Assembly: GCA_949126835.1 (NCBI GenBank)
Contig: OX421495.1
Location: forward strand, 30,623,671 to 30,687,670
Length of the DNA: 64,000 bases
Source of the DNA: Anisus vortex
Lineage: Eukaryota > Mollusca > Gastropoda > Planorbidae
Reading direction: 5' to 3'
Within the stretch, counting starts at the first letter, position 1, and every line of letters begins with the position of its first letter. Below are positions 32,613 to 45,302 of this stretch, one piece after another. Under the pieces are notes generated by a model. It had not been told where the DNA came from and searched no databases. It saw nothing but the letters and a program-made list of their open reading frames with translations. The translations under genes and the position numbers were made by a program.

Positions 32613-33462
32613 AGGTAATCAAACTTGGTGAAGACAATGTTAAACTCATACATTCACAGTTATAGCACACTTGGTGAAGACAATGTTAAACTCATACATT
32701 CACAGTTATAGCACACTTGGTGAAGACAATGTTAAACTCATACACTTACAGATATAGAACCCATGGTGAAAACAATGTTAAACTCATACATTCACAGTTA
32801 TAGCACACTTGGTGAAGACAATGTTAAACTCATACACTTACAGATATAGAACACATGGTGAAAACAATGTTAAACTCATACATTCACAGTTATAGCACAC
32901 TTGGTGAAGACAATGTTAAACTCATACATTCACAGTTATAGCACACTTGGTGAAGACAATGTTAAACTCATACACTTACAGATAAAGAACACATGTTGAA
33001 AACAATGTTAAACTCATACATTCACAGTTATAGCACACTTGGTGAAGACAATGTTAAACTCATACACTTACAGATATAGAACACATGGTGAAAACAATGT
33101 TAAACTCATACATTCACAGTTATAGCACACTTGGTGAAGACAATGTTAAACTCATACACTTACAGATATAGAACACATGGTGAAAACAATGTTAAACTCG
33201 TACATTCACAGTTATAGCACACTTGGTGAAGACAATGTTAAACTCATACACTTACAGATATAGAACACATGGTGAAAAAAAATGTTAAACTCATACATTC
33301 ACAGTTATAGCACACTTGGTGAAGACAATGTTAAACTCATACACTTACAGATATAGCACACTTGGTGAAAACAATGTTAAACTCATACATTCACAGTTAT
33401 AGCACACTTGGTGAAGACAATGTTAAACTCGTATACTTACAGTTATATCAAACTTGGTGAAG
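32613..33462. repeat. 46-bp minisatellite with 92-bp dimer order (about 18 copies)
   Basis: Type A units carry ATTCACAGTTATAGCACACT and GGTGAAGACAATG. Type B units carry ACTTACAGATATAGAACACA and GGTGAAAACAATG. In most of the array they alternate, giving a 92-bp higher-order unit. Confidence 0.95.
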
Positions 33463-33489
33463 GCAAACGAAGGGTAACCGAATCTATAA

Positions 33490-33596
33490 TCAATAATCTA
33501 TTATCTATCTATCTATCTTTTTATGTTTAATGGTGTATCAATCTATCCACCGGTATCTATAAATCTATCTATCTATCGGTAAAAATAAATAAATAA

Positions 33597-33667
<71 letters not shown>
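33490..33667. repeat. (CTAT)n, (AAAT)n and (TA)n microsatellites
   Basis: ATCTATCTATCT runs, then AAATAAATAAATA, then about 33 TA dinucleotides (33600-33667). The TA run may be the 3' tail of the adjoining minus-strand SINE. Confidence 0.95.
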
Positions 33668-33669
<2 letters not shown>

Positions 33670-34035
33670 AGCTACATTGCCCAGCGTTGCCGGGTGAAAA
33701 AAAACAGGACTGTATAAAGTGCATTTAAAAATTTTATAAATTGCAATTAAAAGAAAGCTATAAATCTAATATTTAAATTTTTTTTTTTTTGCTAAAGACT
33801 TTTAGGAAAGTAATTTAAAATAAATATTGTAATCGGGTAAAAAAAATAGGCCAGTATTTTTATTTAACAAAATCTAAATTGCCCGTACATTTACATTGTC
33901 TTTTGTTTTTCATAGTTAAAAAATAATTTTTTTCCAAAAAAAAAAAGGTATAGTCTAGCTGGAGAATCGAACCCGGGTCGTCCGCATATCAGTCCGCTAC
34001 GTTAACCACTGAGCTAGCAAAGTCACATTTGAAAT
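33668..34035 (-). mobile_element. tRNA-derived SINE (different family)
   Basis: The minus-strand head has A-box TAGCTCAGTGG (34016-34006) and B-box GGTTCGATTCT (33973-33963), with tRNA-like spacing. An AT-rich body follows and then a GC-rich 3' end CACCCGGCAACGCTGGGCAA (ending near 33680) leading into (TA)n. The GGCAACGC-type hairpin end plus TA tail recalls RTE-mobilised elements. The head itself has a poorly pairing anticodon stem, so a functional tRNA is unlikely. Confidence 0.75.
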
Positions 34036-34360
34036 ATTATTAGAATATATATAGGCCTAGGCCTAAATAGGTCAGTGACACAAACTCACGTGACCAATGG
34101 GGATCCGTGGGGACCCAAACACGATATTTTTATATATATATAGATAGGCACACACACACACATACGATTCTCTCTTGCATTTGCAAGTGTTAAAACCGAA
34201 GTACTAAACTATACAAATCACTTTTGGCTTAGAAAGAAAAGAAAACATTATTTTAACCACTGGTGGATTGTTGCAAGTGAAAACATGAAGCCATTATTAG
34301 TCAAAGTATACACAAATGAAACTTTTTTTTCTTCGATCAGATCCGTCTACATTCGTTTCC

Positions 34361-34572
34361 ACACACATTAAACTCTACACCAATGGTTAGTGTGTTTAAA
34401 CACTTCAGTTGAACATGAAATCTACGCGTATACACACATTAAACTCTACACCATTAGTTAGTGTGTTTAAACACTTCAGTTGAACATGAAATCTACGCGT
34501 ATACACACATTAAACTCTACACCAATGGTTAGTGTATTTAAACACTTCAGTTGAACATGAAATCTACGAATC
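34361..34572. repeat. 71-bp repeat, 3 copies
   Basis: ACACACATTAAACTCTACAC begins at 34361, 34432 and 34503. The unit contains the palindrome GTTTAAAC. Confidence 0.95.
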
Positions 34573-35000
34573 TAGACATTAGAAATAACAATGAAACATG
34601 ATACAATAAATAGTGTATAAGTGAGATTTAAATAAATGTTTTCAGATGTTTACACGATATGAGATTCTTATATGAACTTAGCAGCCACTCAAAGTCTGTT
34701 TTCTAGTCTTAGTTCAATAGAACATCTAGATTCCTCTATACAGATACGCACGCACTCACACTCAGAGAGAATGAGGTTTGAAAGTAAACACATGGGTATA
34801 TCAGGTAGACCACTCAAAGAACTCAACAATAAATAGTACGGTATCTTTCTCAATCTTTGAAAACAAATTGTCCAGTCCTAGTCTAAATGAAAGTTAAGTG
34901 CATACTTCTTCTTAGGTTTTAAATCAACAAATTCAACAGCAGACGTGTAATGAAAAAAAGACCCGCAAATCTTTTTAATGTGCCCCCCCCCCGTATAACC
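34573..35000. other. Intergenic, nothing recognised
   Basis: No gene is supported. There is a C-run near 34983-34992. Confidence 0.4.
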
Positions 35001-35003
35001 GTA

Positions 35004-36752
35004 TAAAAAACAAATATTGTGTGTCTAATGTAAACTAATGTTCAAAATGTGTGAACCATCTTGTTGCATCAAGTAAAAAACAAATATTGTGTGTCTAATG
35101 TAAACTAATGTTCAAAATGTCTGAACCATCTTGTTGCATCAAGTAAAAAACAAATATTGTGTGTCTAATGTAAACTAACGTTCAAAACGTGTGAACCATC
35201 TTGTTGCATCAAGTAAAAAACAAATATTGTGTGTCTAATGTAAACTAATGTTCAAAATGTGTGAACCTTCTTGTTGCATCAAGTAAAAAACAAATATTGT
35301 GTTTCTAATGTAAACTAATGTTCAAAATGTGTGAACCATCTTGTAGCATCAACTAAAAAGCAAATATTATGTTTCTAATGTAAAATAATGTTCACAATGT
35401 GTGAACCATCTTGTTGCATCAAGTAAAAAACAAATATTGTGTTTCTAATGTAAACTAATGTTCAAATTGTGTGAACCATCTTGTTGCATCAAGTAAAAAA
35501 CAAATATTGTGTTTCTAATGTAAACTAATGTTCAAAATGTGTGAACCATCTTGTTGCATCAAGTAAAAAACAAATATTGTGTGTCTAATGTAAACTAATG
35601 TTCAAAATGTGTGAACCATCTTGTTTCATCAAGTAAAAAACAAATATTGTGTGTCTAATGTAAACTAATGTTCAAAATGTGTGAACCATCTTGTTGCATC
35701 AAGTAAAAAACAAATATTGTGTGTCTAATGTAAACTAATGTTCAAAATGTGTGAACCATCTTATAGCATCAAGTAAAAAACAAATATTGTGTTTCTAATG
35801 TAAACTAATGTTCAAAATGTGTGAACCATCTTGTTGCATCAAGTAAAAAACAAATATTGTGTTTCTAATGTAAACTAATGTTCAAAATGTGTAAACCATC
35901 TTGTTGCATCAAGTAAAAAACAAATATTGTGTTTCTAATGTAAACTAATGTTCAAAATGTGTGAACCATCTTGTTGCATCAAGTAAAAAACAAATATTGT
36001 GTTTCTAATGTAAACTAATGTTCAAAATGTGTGAACCATCTTGTTGCATCAAGTAAAAAACAAATATTGTGTTTCTAATGTAAACTAATGTTCAAAATGT
36101 GTGAACCATCTTGTTGCATCAACTAAAAAGCAAATATTGTGTTTCTAATGTAAACTAATGTTCAAATTGTGTGAACCATCTTGTTGCATCAAGTAAAAAA
36201 CAAATATTGTGTTTGTAATGTAAACTAATGTTCAAAATGTGTGAACCATCTTGTTGCATCAACTAAAAAGCAAATATTGTGTTACTAATGTAAACTAATG
36301 TTCAAATTGTGTGAACCATTATGTTGCATCAAGTAAAAAACAAATATTGTGTTTCTAATGTAAACTAATGTTCAAAATGTGTGAACCATCTTGTTGCATC
36401 AAGTAAAAAACAAATATTGTGTTTCTAATGTAAACTAATGTTCAAAATGTGTGAACCATCTTGTTGCATCAACTAAAAAGCAAATATTGTGTTTCTAATG
36501 TAAAATAATGTTCAAAATGTGTGAACCATCTTGTTGCATCAAGTAAAAAACAAATATTGTGTTTCTAATGTAAACTAATGTTCAAATTGTGTGAACCATC
36601 TTGTTGCATCAAATAAAAAACAAATATTGTGTTTCTAATGTAAACTAATGTTCAAAATGTGTGAACCATCTTGTTGCATGAACTAAAAAACAAATATTGT
36701 GTTTCTAATGTAAAATAATGTTCAAAATGTGTGAACCATCTTGTTGCATCAA
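35004..36752. repeat. 70-bp minisatellite array (25 copies)
   Basis: The unit contains AAGTAAAAAACAAATATTGT, GTGTCTAATGTAAACTAATG and GTGAACCATCTTGTTGCATC. GTGTCTAATG units dominate the left and GTTTCTAATG units the right. AACTAAAAAGC variant units recur at 35351, 36121, 36261 and 36471. Confidence 0.97.
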
Positions 36753-36904
36753 ATTCTTTATTGAAACTAAATGAAGGAAAATGTCACACACTCTGGAACT
36801 CTGGAACTCTTCTAAAGACTATAATATTTTAAAAATAACTAACATTACATAATTGATAAATCTTTATGTAAATGTTCTTGTTGAATGAAGAGTCTTACAC
36901 TCGT

Positions 36905-37028
36905 GTAATAATGATGTGTCTGGTAGTGATGTCATAATGAAGTGTCTGGTAGTGATGTCATAATGAAGTGTCTGGATGTGATGTGATAATGAAGTCTCTG
37001 GTAGTGATGTCATAATGAAGTGTATATG
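36905..37028. repeat. 26-bp minisatellite, about 4.5 copies
   Basis: The unit is GTCATAATGAAGTGTCTGGT plus AGTGAT. Confidence 0.9.
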
Positions 37029-37850
37029 AGTTATGTTCTAGCCACTAAAGTACATTCAGTCAAGATTTAAAGTACAAATTAAACGTCATAATAATAAAAC
37101 TCTTTTCATAGAAAAAAACAAAGATCTTTCAGAAAGGAAACAATGAATTATTGTAGAAATAACAAATCTGATTATGTAAACAGCACTGTTTTAAGTAAGT
37201 AATATGTAGTATGACTGTTGTATTTCACTACTTATCTCTAACTAGGTTTTATACTTAATAAAATTTGTTGTTAATATTTAATTAATCTAGAATCGTTAAT
37301 TTCGCTAACCCATGTATCGACCACGTGTCAAATGACAAAGATTCAAATTGTTTTTAACCTCTTATGATCATTCTTTCTCGCCTGCTATTGAATTTATAGC
37401 CGAAACACCTTTTTCCTCCCTTGTGTACTTCAATAGCCACCTTTTCGTCACGACTATAATATTTTGTGTAATTCTCGCTGCTAGATGCGGTGTTAAAAAA
37501 AGAAAATTCTCAGACAAGACGAATGATAAAGAAGAAATGCCAGAAATGAATAATTTAAGCCTTAGACAATTTTCAGCAAAAGGATAAAGGTATTTTGTTA
37601 AAGCTCCATTTTCGTCAATAATCCATTCTAACCGATTCGACAAAATTGCAAACCGACGAAAAACGAAGCAATTTTTCTCATATGAATTAAGTACATCCAA
37701 CCAATAGGTTCTGGAAACTCCAAAATACCCGCCGAAAGGTAAGTTAAATACAACAACAAATTTATAGAGAATAAATATACGGATTAATACTGAAAACAAT
37801 ATGGAATGTATATAAAATGAATATAAAAACAAAATGAAGGTGGCAAGACG
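37029..37850. other. Intergenic interval with an open minus-strand frame, no gene called
   Basis: A 168-codon minus-strand frame (37874-37368) and an overlapping 79-codon plus-strand frame are open. Neither shows a recognisable domain, start context or splice signal. The minus frame begins in the neighbouring 34-bp repeat. It may be an old transposon remnant. Confidence 0.25.
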
Positions 37851-37852
37851 GG

Positions 37853-40800
37853 AAGAAATAAGTGATGATATCATTGTTTGGAAGGGGAGAGAGAGGTGAG
37901 GATATCATTGCTTAGAAGGGGAGAGAGAGCTGATGATATCATTGTTTGGAAGGGGAAAGAGAGGGGAGGATATCACTGTTTGGAAGGGGAGAGAGGTGAT
38001 GATATCATTGTTTGGAAGAGGAGAGAGAGGGGACGATATCACTGTTTGGAAGGGGAGAGAGAGGTGGTGATATCATTGTTTGGAAGGGGAGAGAGAGGTG
38101 ATGATATCATTGTTTGGAAGGGGAGAGAGAGGGGAGGATATCACTGTTTGGAAGGGGAGAGAGAGGTGATGATATCATTGTTTGGAAGGGGTGAGAGAAG
38201 TGATGATATCATTGTTTGGAAGGGGAGAGAGAGAGGTGATGATATCATTGTTTGGAAGGGGAGAGAGAGCTGATGATATCATTGTTTAGAAGAAGAAAGA
38301 GAGGTGAGGATATCACTGTTTGGAAGGGGAGAGAGAGGTGATGATATCATTGTTTGGAAGAGGAGAAAGAGGGGACAATATCACTGTTTGGAAGGGGAGA
38401 GAGAGAGGTGATGATATCATTGTTTGGAAGGGGAGAGAGAGAGGTGATGATATCATTGTTTGGAAGTGGAGAGAGAGGTGATGATATCATTGTTTGGAAG
38501 GGTAGAGAGAGGTGATGATATCATTGTTTGGAAGAGGAGAGAGAGGGGACGATATCACTGTTTGGAAGGGGAGAGAGAGGTGATGATATCATTGTTTGGA
38601 AGGGGAGAGAGAGGTGATGATATCATTGTTTGGAAGGGGAGAGAGAGGGGAGGATATCACTGTTTGGAAGGGGAGAGAGAGGTGATGATATCATTGTTTG
38701 GAAGGGGAGAGAGAAGTGATGATATCATTGTTTGGAAGGGGAGAGAGAGAGGTGATGATATCATTGTTTGGAAGGGGAGAGAGAGCTGATGATATCATTG
38801 TTTGGAAGAAGAAAGAGAGGTGAGGATATCACTGTTTGGAAGGGGAGAGAGAGGTGATGATATCATTGTTTGGAAGAGGAGAGAGAGGGGACAATATCAC
38901 TGTTTGGAAGGGGAGAGAGAGGTGATGATATCATTGTTTGGAAGGGGAGAGAGAGGTGATGATATCATTGTTTGGAAGGGGAGAGAGAGGGGAGGATATC
39001 ACTGTTTGGAAGAGGAGAGAGAGGTGATGATATCATTGTTTGGAAGGGGAGAGAAAGGTGATGATATCATTGTTTGGAAAAGGAGAGAGAGGTGATGAAA
39101 TAATTGTTTGGAAGGGGAGAGAGAAGTGATGATATCATTGTTTGGAAGGAGAGAGAGAGGTGATGATATCATTGTTTGGAAGGGGAGAGAGAGGTGATGA
39201 TATAATTGTTTGGAAGTGGTGAGAGAGGTGATGATATCATTGCTTGGAAGAGGAGAGAGAGGTGATGCTATCATTGTTTGGAAGGGGAGAGAGAGGTGAT
39301 GATATCATTGTTTGGAAGGGGAGAGAGAGGTGATGATATCATTGCTTGGAAGGGGAGAGAGAGGTGATGATATCATTGTTTGAAAGGGGAGAGAAAGGTG
39401 ATGATATCACTGTTTAGAAGGGGAGAGAGAGGTGATGATATCATTGTTTGGAAGGGGAGAGAGAGATGATGATATCATTTATTGGAAGGGGAGAGAGAGG
39501 TGATAATATCATTGCTTGGAAGGGGAGAGAGATGTGATGATATCATTGCTTGGAAGGGGAGAGAGAGGTGATGATATCATTGCTTGGAAGGGGAGAGAGA
39601 TGTGATGATATCATTTCTTGAAAATGGACAGAGAGGTGATGATACCATTGCTTGGAAGGGGATAGAGAGGTGATGATATCACTGTTTGGAAGGGGAGAGA
39701 GAGGTGATGATATCGTTTTTTGGAAGGGGAGAGAGAGGTGATGATATCATTGTTTGGAAGGGGAGAGAGAGAGAGAGGTGATGATATCATTATTTGGAAG
39801 TGGAGAGAGAGGTGATGATATCATTGTTTGGAAGGGGAGAGAGAGGTGATGATATCATTGTTTGGAAGGGGAGAGAGAGGTGATGATATCATTGTTTGGA
39901 AGGGGAGAGAGAGGTGATGATATCATTGTTTGGAAGGGGAGAGAGAAGTGATGATATCATTGTTTGGAAGGGGAGAGAGAGGTGATGATAACATTGTTTG
40001 GAAGGGGAGAGAGAGGTGATGATATAATTGTTTGGAAAGGGGAGAGAGAGTAGATGATATCATTGCTTGGAAGAGGAAAGAGAGGTGATGATATCATTGT
40101 TTGGAAGGGGAGAGAGAGGTGATGATATCATTGTTTGGAAGGGGAGAGAGAGGGGAGGATATCACTGTTTGGAAGGGGAGAGAGAGGTGATGATATCATT
40201 GTTTGGAAGGGGAGAGAGAAGTGATGATATCATTGTTTGGAAGGGGAGAGAGAGAGGTGATGATATCATTGTTTGGAAGAGGAGAGAGAGCTGATGATAT
40301 CATTGTTTGGAAGAAGAAAGAGAGGTGAGGATATCACTGTTTGGAAGGGGAGAGAGAGGTGATGATATCATTGTTTGGAAGAGGAGAGACAGGGGACAAT
40401 ATCACTGTTTGGAAGGGGAGAGAGAGGTGATGATATCATTGTTTGGAAGGGGAGAGAGAGGTGATGATATCATTGTTTGGAAGAGGAGAGAGAGGGGAGG
40501 ATATCACCGTTTGGAAGAGGACAGAGAGGTGATAATATCATTGTTTGGAAGGGGAGAGAGAGGTGATGATATCATTGTTTGGAAGGGGATAGAGAGGTGA
40601 TGATATCATTGTTTGGAAGGGGAGAGAGAGAGGTGATGATGTCATTGTTTGGAAGTGGAGAGAGAGGTGATGATATCATTGTTCGGAAGGGGAGAGAGAG
40701 GTGATGATATCATTGTTTGGAAGGGGAGAGAGAGGTGATGATATCATTGTTTGGAAGGGGAGAGAGAGGTGATGATATCATTGTTTGGAAGGGGAGAGAG

Positions 40801-43080
40801 AAGTGATGATGTCATTGTTTGGAAGGGGAGAGAGAGGTGATGATATCATTGTTTGGAAGGGGAGAGAGAGGTGATGATATAATTGTTTGGAAGTGGTGAG
40901 AGAGGTGATGATATCATTGCTTGGAAGAGGAGAGAGAGGTGATGCTATCATTGTTTGGAAGGGGAGAGAGAGGTGATGATATCATTGTTTAGAAAAGGAG
41001 AGAGAGGTAATGATATCATTGTTTGGAAGGGGAGAGAGAGATGATGATATCATTGTTTGGAAGGGGAGAGAGAGGTGATAATATCATTGCTTGGAAGGGG
41101 AGAGAGATGTGATGATATCATTGCTTGGAAGGGGAGAGAGAGGTGATGATATCATTGCTTGGAAGGGGAGAGAGATGTGATGATATCATTTCTTGAAAAT
41201 GGAGAGAGAGAGGTGATTATATCATTGCTTGGAAGGGGATAGAGAGGTGATGATATCATTGTTTGGAAGGGGAGAGAGAGGTGATGATATCGTTGCTTGG
41301 AAGGGGAGAGAGAGGTGATGATATCATTGTTTGGAAGGGAAGAGAGAGGGGAGGATATCACTGTTTGGAAGAGGAGAGAGAGGTGATGATATAATTGTTT
41401 GGAATGGGAGAGAGAGGTGATGATATCATTGTTTGGAAGGGGAGAGAGAGGTGATGATATCATTGTTTGGAAGGGGTGAGAGAGAGGTGATGATATCATT
41501 GTTTGGAAGTGGAGAGAGAGGTGATGATATCATTGTTTGGAAGGGGAGAGAGAGGTGATGATATCATTGTTTGGAAGGGGAGAGAGAGGTGATGATATCA
41601 TTGTTTGGAAGGGGAAAGAGAGGTTATGATATCATTGTTTGGAAGGGGAGAGAGAAGTGATGATATCATTGTTTGAAAGGGGAGAGAGATGTGATGATAT
41701 CATTGTTTGGAATGGGAGAGAGAGGTGATGATATAATTGTTTGGAAATGGGAGAGAGAGGTGATGATATCATTGCTTGGAAGAGGAAAGAGAGGTGATGC
41801 TATCATTGTTTGGAAGGGGGGAGAGAGGTGATGATATCATTGTTTGGAAGGGGAGAGAGAGGTGATGATATCATTGCTTGGAAGGGGAGAGAGAGGTGAT
41901 GATATCATTGTTTGAAAGGGGAGAGAGAGGTGATGATATCACTGTTTGGAAAGGGACAGAGAGGTGATGATATCATTGTTTGGAAGGGGAGAGAGAGATG
42001 ATGATATCATTGTTTGGAAGGGGAGAGGGAGGTGATAATATCATTGCTTGGAAGGGGAGAGAGATGTGATGATATCATTGTTTGGAAGGGGAGAGAGAGG
42101 TGATGATATCATTGCTTGGAAGGGGAGAGAGATGTGATGATATCATTTCTTAAAAATGGAGAGAGAGGTGATGATATCATTGCTTGGAAGGGGATAGAGA
42201 GGTGATGATATCATTGTTTGGAAGGGGAGAGAGAGGTGATGATATCGTTGCTTGGAAGGGGAGAGAGAGGTGATGATATCATTGTTTGGAAGGGGAGAGA
42301 GAGGTGATGCTATCATTGCTTGGAAGGGGAGAGAGAGGTGATGATATCATTATTTGAAAGGGGAGAGAGAGGTGATGATATCATTGTTTGGAAGGGGAGA
42401 GAGAGGTGATGATATCATTGCTTGGAAGGGGAGAGAGAGGTGATGATATCATTGCTTGGAAGGGGAGAGAGAGGTGATGATATCATTGTTTGGAAGGGGA
42501 GAGAGAGGTGATGATATCATTGTTTGGAAGGGGAGAGAGAGATGATGATATCATTTTTTGGAAAGGGGAGAGAGAGGTGATGATATCATTGTTTGGAAGG
42601 GGAGAGAGAGGTGATGATATCATTGTTTGGACGGGGAGAGAGAGGTGATGATATCATTGTTTGGAAGGGGAGATAAAGGTGATGATATTATTGTTTGGAA
42701 GGGGAGAGAGAGGTGATGATATCATTGCTTGGAAGGGGAGATAAAGGTGATGATATCATTGTTTGGAAGGGGAGAGAGAGGTGATGATATCATTGTTTGG
42801 AAGGGGAGAGAGAGGTGATGATATTATTTCTTGGAAGGGGAGAAAGAGGTGATGATATCTTTGTTTTGAAAGGGAGAGAGAGGTGATGATATCATTGTTT
42901 GGAAAGGGGAGAGAGAGGTGATGATATCATTGTTGGGAAGGGGAGAGAGAGGTGATGATATCATTGTTTGGAAGGGGGGAGAGTGCTGATGATATCATTG
43001 TTTGGATGGGGAGAGAGAGGTGATGATATCAATGTTTGGAAGGGGAGAGAGAGGGGAGCATATCACTGTTTGGAAGGGAG
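37853..43080. repeat. 34-bp minisatellite array (about 155 copies)
   Basis: The unit is GATGATATCATTGTTTGGAA plus GGGGAGAGAGAGGT. It contains the perfect palindrome ATGATATCAT and a purine tract. Unit variants (AGAAGAAAGAGAGGTGAGG, GGGGACGATATCACTG, ATGTGATGATATCATTTCTT) recur together, e.g. at 38290, 38805 and 40310 and at 39600, 41175 and 42130. This indicates larger duplicated blocks. Open frames (EREVMISLFGRG type) are artefacts. Confidence 0.97.
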
Positions 43081-43154
43081 AATTTTTTTTTTTTTTTTTA
43101 AATTAACTTTTTCTATTTCAAAATATTTTAATTTGGTTTATCATCAAACCCGTT

Positions 43155-43425
43155 GTAATCGTAAAGGGGGGGGGAGGCGAATGGTCATTTCAGCAGTCAT
43201 CTTTTGCCATTTTTGCCTATGTTGAGCGGCGTTCAATATTTCATTCATTTGTAGCTTTGTCCAATCTTTTATATGATCGAGCCAGCATTTCCGCTGATGT
43301 ACTCCCAACGTCCACCTTATACAGTGCCTTGGATGATGGATTTAGGTTATTATGCCGCAACACATGAACGAATTATGTCCGCTTGCCCGGCTTGATTGTT
43401 ACCATGATGGTTTCTTGAAGGCCCG
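43155..43425 (-). pseudogene. LINE C-terminal remnant
   Basis: The minus-strand translation reads FVHVLRHNNLNPSSKALYKV, then after a frame change QRKCWLDHIKDWTKLQMNEI, then LNAAQHRQKWQKMTAEMTI. The pattern (HV.R, GR.R..WLDHIK.W...... L..A.DR..W) is the usual C-terminal tail of non-LTR retrotransposon polyproteins. No reverse transcriptase core remains. Confidence 0.75.
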
Positions 43426-43439
43426 CCATGGAGGATAAT

Positions 43440-44625
43440 CTGATAATTGTTAAATTAAATCTTTTTAAAAAAAAGATCAAATTATCTTATTAATTTCAAA
43501 TGATATTTCTAAGTACTGAACATTCAAAAAGTATTAATTTGTACTTTTGGGGTTTTTCCTAATAATTAATGAATTCTTTGATTTAGACATTATAAACGGA
43601 GTTCACTGTAGGCATTTGGTTAATATTAATACTTTGACATATTTTCCTTATCGCTCGCAAAGTTACTTTCTTTTTTCGCCTTTCTCTTTTTATGGGTAGA
43701 TAGCAACAGGATCGATAGTTATCGGCCCTTGCCTTAAGTAATTGACTTTATTTTATAAGGCGGGGTGAAAGGTCAGATTTCTTTGCCATTAGCTGACTTT
43801 CCTAGTTAAGTGGAGGATACTTCCTCCCAAATACTATAGCCTCCCACCATCCCATTAAAAAATAAAACAAACAAAAAATGTCCTTACTCTCCCTTTTTTT
43901 CTCCCCTTTCAGTGAAAATCTAACTGCGCCATGTCAGTGGTACTGTCGGTCTGATGAAATTTTCTGGAACTACCACTCCAACTAAAATAATATCATTTTT
44001 CACCATGGCAACATAAATGGGAGATAATAAATAGAGAGCTGCGTCTCTGAGAGTTACCCCCTTTTTCACTTCCCAGCGTCTCTCACGCCATTTAAAACTT
44101 TAAATAAAAACTAAAAACAAAACTACTGTGGAGTCAGGGCCAACATAATCTATCAAGGCCCATAGCCCGTGGGATAAGAGAAGAGGGAGAGGAGGGGGTG
44201 TTCTAAATAAAAGTCGAGATGAAGATGTGAGAGTTGTTTACAGCCTGCACAGTTTCTTCCCGATAAGGTATCGCGCGAGATTTGTCTCCTTGAGTTGTCT
44301 TTTTTGCGTTGAGGCGAAATCAATGGTAAGATTAGATATAGCGCCCCACCCATTTTCAACACCATCGACCCCACAAGCATATTTGGGGGTCGATCCGTCC
44401 CTATCTCTTCTTCAGAACACACACATACATATTATACACATCCATCTCACGGATAGGTGATAAAACTCTCAATAATTGTAAACTCAGGAGTTTCCTAAGC
44501 AACTGTCCAGACCCAGCCTCCCCCCAAACTATTTATATTTCTAATGTTTTCAATGATTCACTTAATATCATCAATACAGGAACAAAAGTAATCTAATTCG
44601 AACATGATTGTATAATATTCTGGAC
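43440..44625. other. Intergenic interval, nothing recognised
   Basis: No supported gene. Opposite-strand frames at 44153-44460 overlap each other and lack domain features. Confidence 0.4.
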
Positions 44626-44628
44626 AGT

Positions 44629-45239
44629 AAAGAGACAAAAGAGACTGTGTGTCTACCAGGCCTGCGTCGTCAGCACGCTGCATCTACGGAAGTGAATCAT
44701 GGACAACCTATGTGTCCCATGAGCGTAAGCTAAATAGCTTCCACCTGAGGTGCCTGCGTCGCATCCTTGGCATTAAATGGCAGGACAAAGTTCCTAATAG
44801 TGAGGTACTGACGCGCGCCAACGCCCAAAGCATGTTCGCAGACCTTAGTGAAAGACGCCTACATTGGCTATGACATGTAAGAAGAATGATTCTAGGCAGA
44901 CTCCCTAAGAACCACCTATATTATTATGGAGAATTGACATCTGGAAAGAGAAAAACAGGTCGCTCACGCCTCCGTTACAAAGATGTCTCCAGAGGGACAT
45001 GAGAGCAGCCAGAATAAGCACAAACGACTGGGAGTGGAAGGCAGAGGATCGGTCCACCTGGTGCACTGCTGTCAGGGAAGGGATAAAAAAAGCAGAGGAA
45101 ATTATAATAGAGGAGACCATAGCTAAAAGAGCGAGAAGAAATGCGAAGAAAACAGAAATTACGGAACACGTGTGCAAAAGCTGTAATATAGACTGTCACT
45201 CAAGCCACACGAGGAAGTGCAATCTCGAACCACGGTGAT
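44629..45239 (+). pseudogene. LINE C-terminal remnant with CCHC-like zinc knuckle
   Basis: Starts KRLCVYQACVVSTL, shifts frame near 44681, then reads IYGSESWTTYVSHERKLNSF, HLRCLRRILGIKWQDKVPNS and RRLHWL, with an in-frame stop at 44871-44873. It continues GRLPKNHLYYYGELTSGKRK and shifts again near 44990. It ends in EWKAEDRSTW and a C-x2-C-x4-H-x4-C motif (CKSCNIDCHSSHTRKC) before TGA at 45237-45239. GSESWTTY/HERKLN/FHLRCLR and the terminal zinc knuckle are typical of one widespread invertebrate LINE group. At least two frameshifts and a stop make it inactive. The giant 23/54-bp array begins about 55 bp after its end. Confidence 0.85.
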
Positions 45240-45302
45240 GCACCATCGTCTCGCGAGACAGAAGGATGCCGAAGAAAGGAGACAGATGAATTAAACAATG
45301 GG

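Noticed and set aside
33950..34035. Functional tRNA gene
   Set aside because: A and B boxes are good but the anticodon stem does not pair, and the sequence continues into a SINE-like body and TA tail.
37368..37874. 168-codon minus-strand frame
   Set aside because: It begins inside the 34-bp array, overlaps a plus-strand open frame and has no recognisable domain. A transposon remnant is possible but not shown.
37878..40600. EREVMISLFGRG/DDIIVWKGRERG repeat frames
   Set aside because: These come from the 34-bp array read across neighbouring units in three frames. The breaks follow unit-length changes.
44153..44460. Overlapping 77- and 89-codon frames on opposite strands
   Set aside because: Neither has recognisable features, and mutual overlap suggests chance in a less AT-rich patch.
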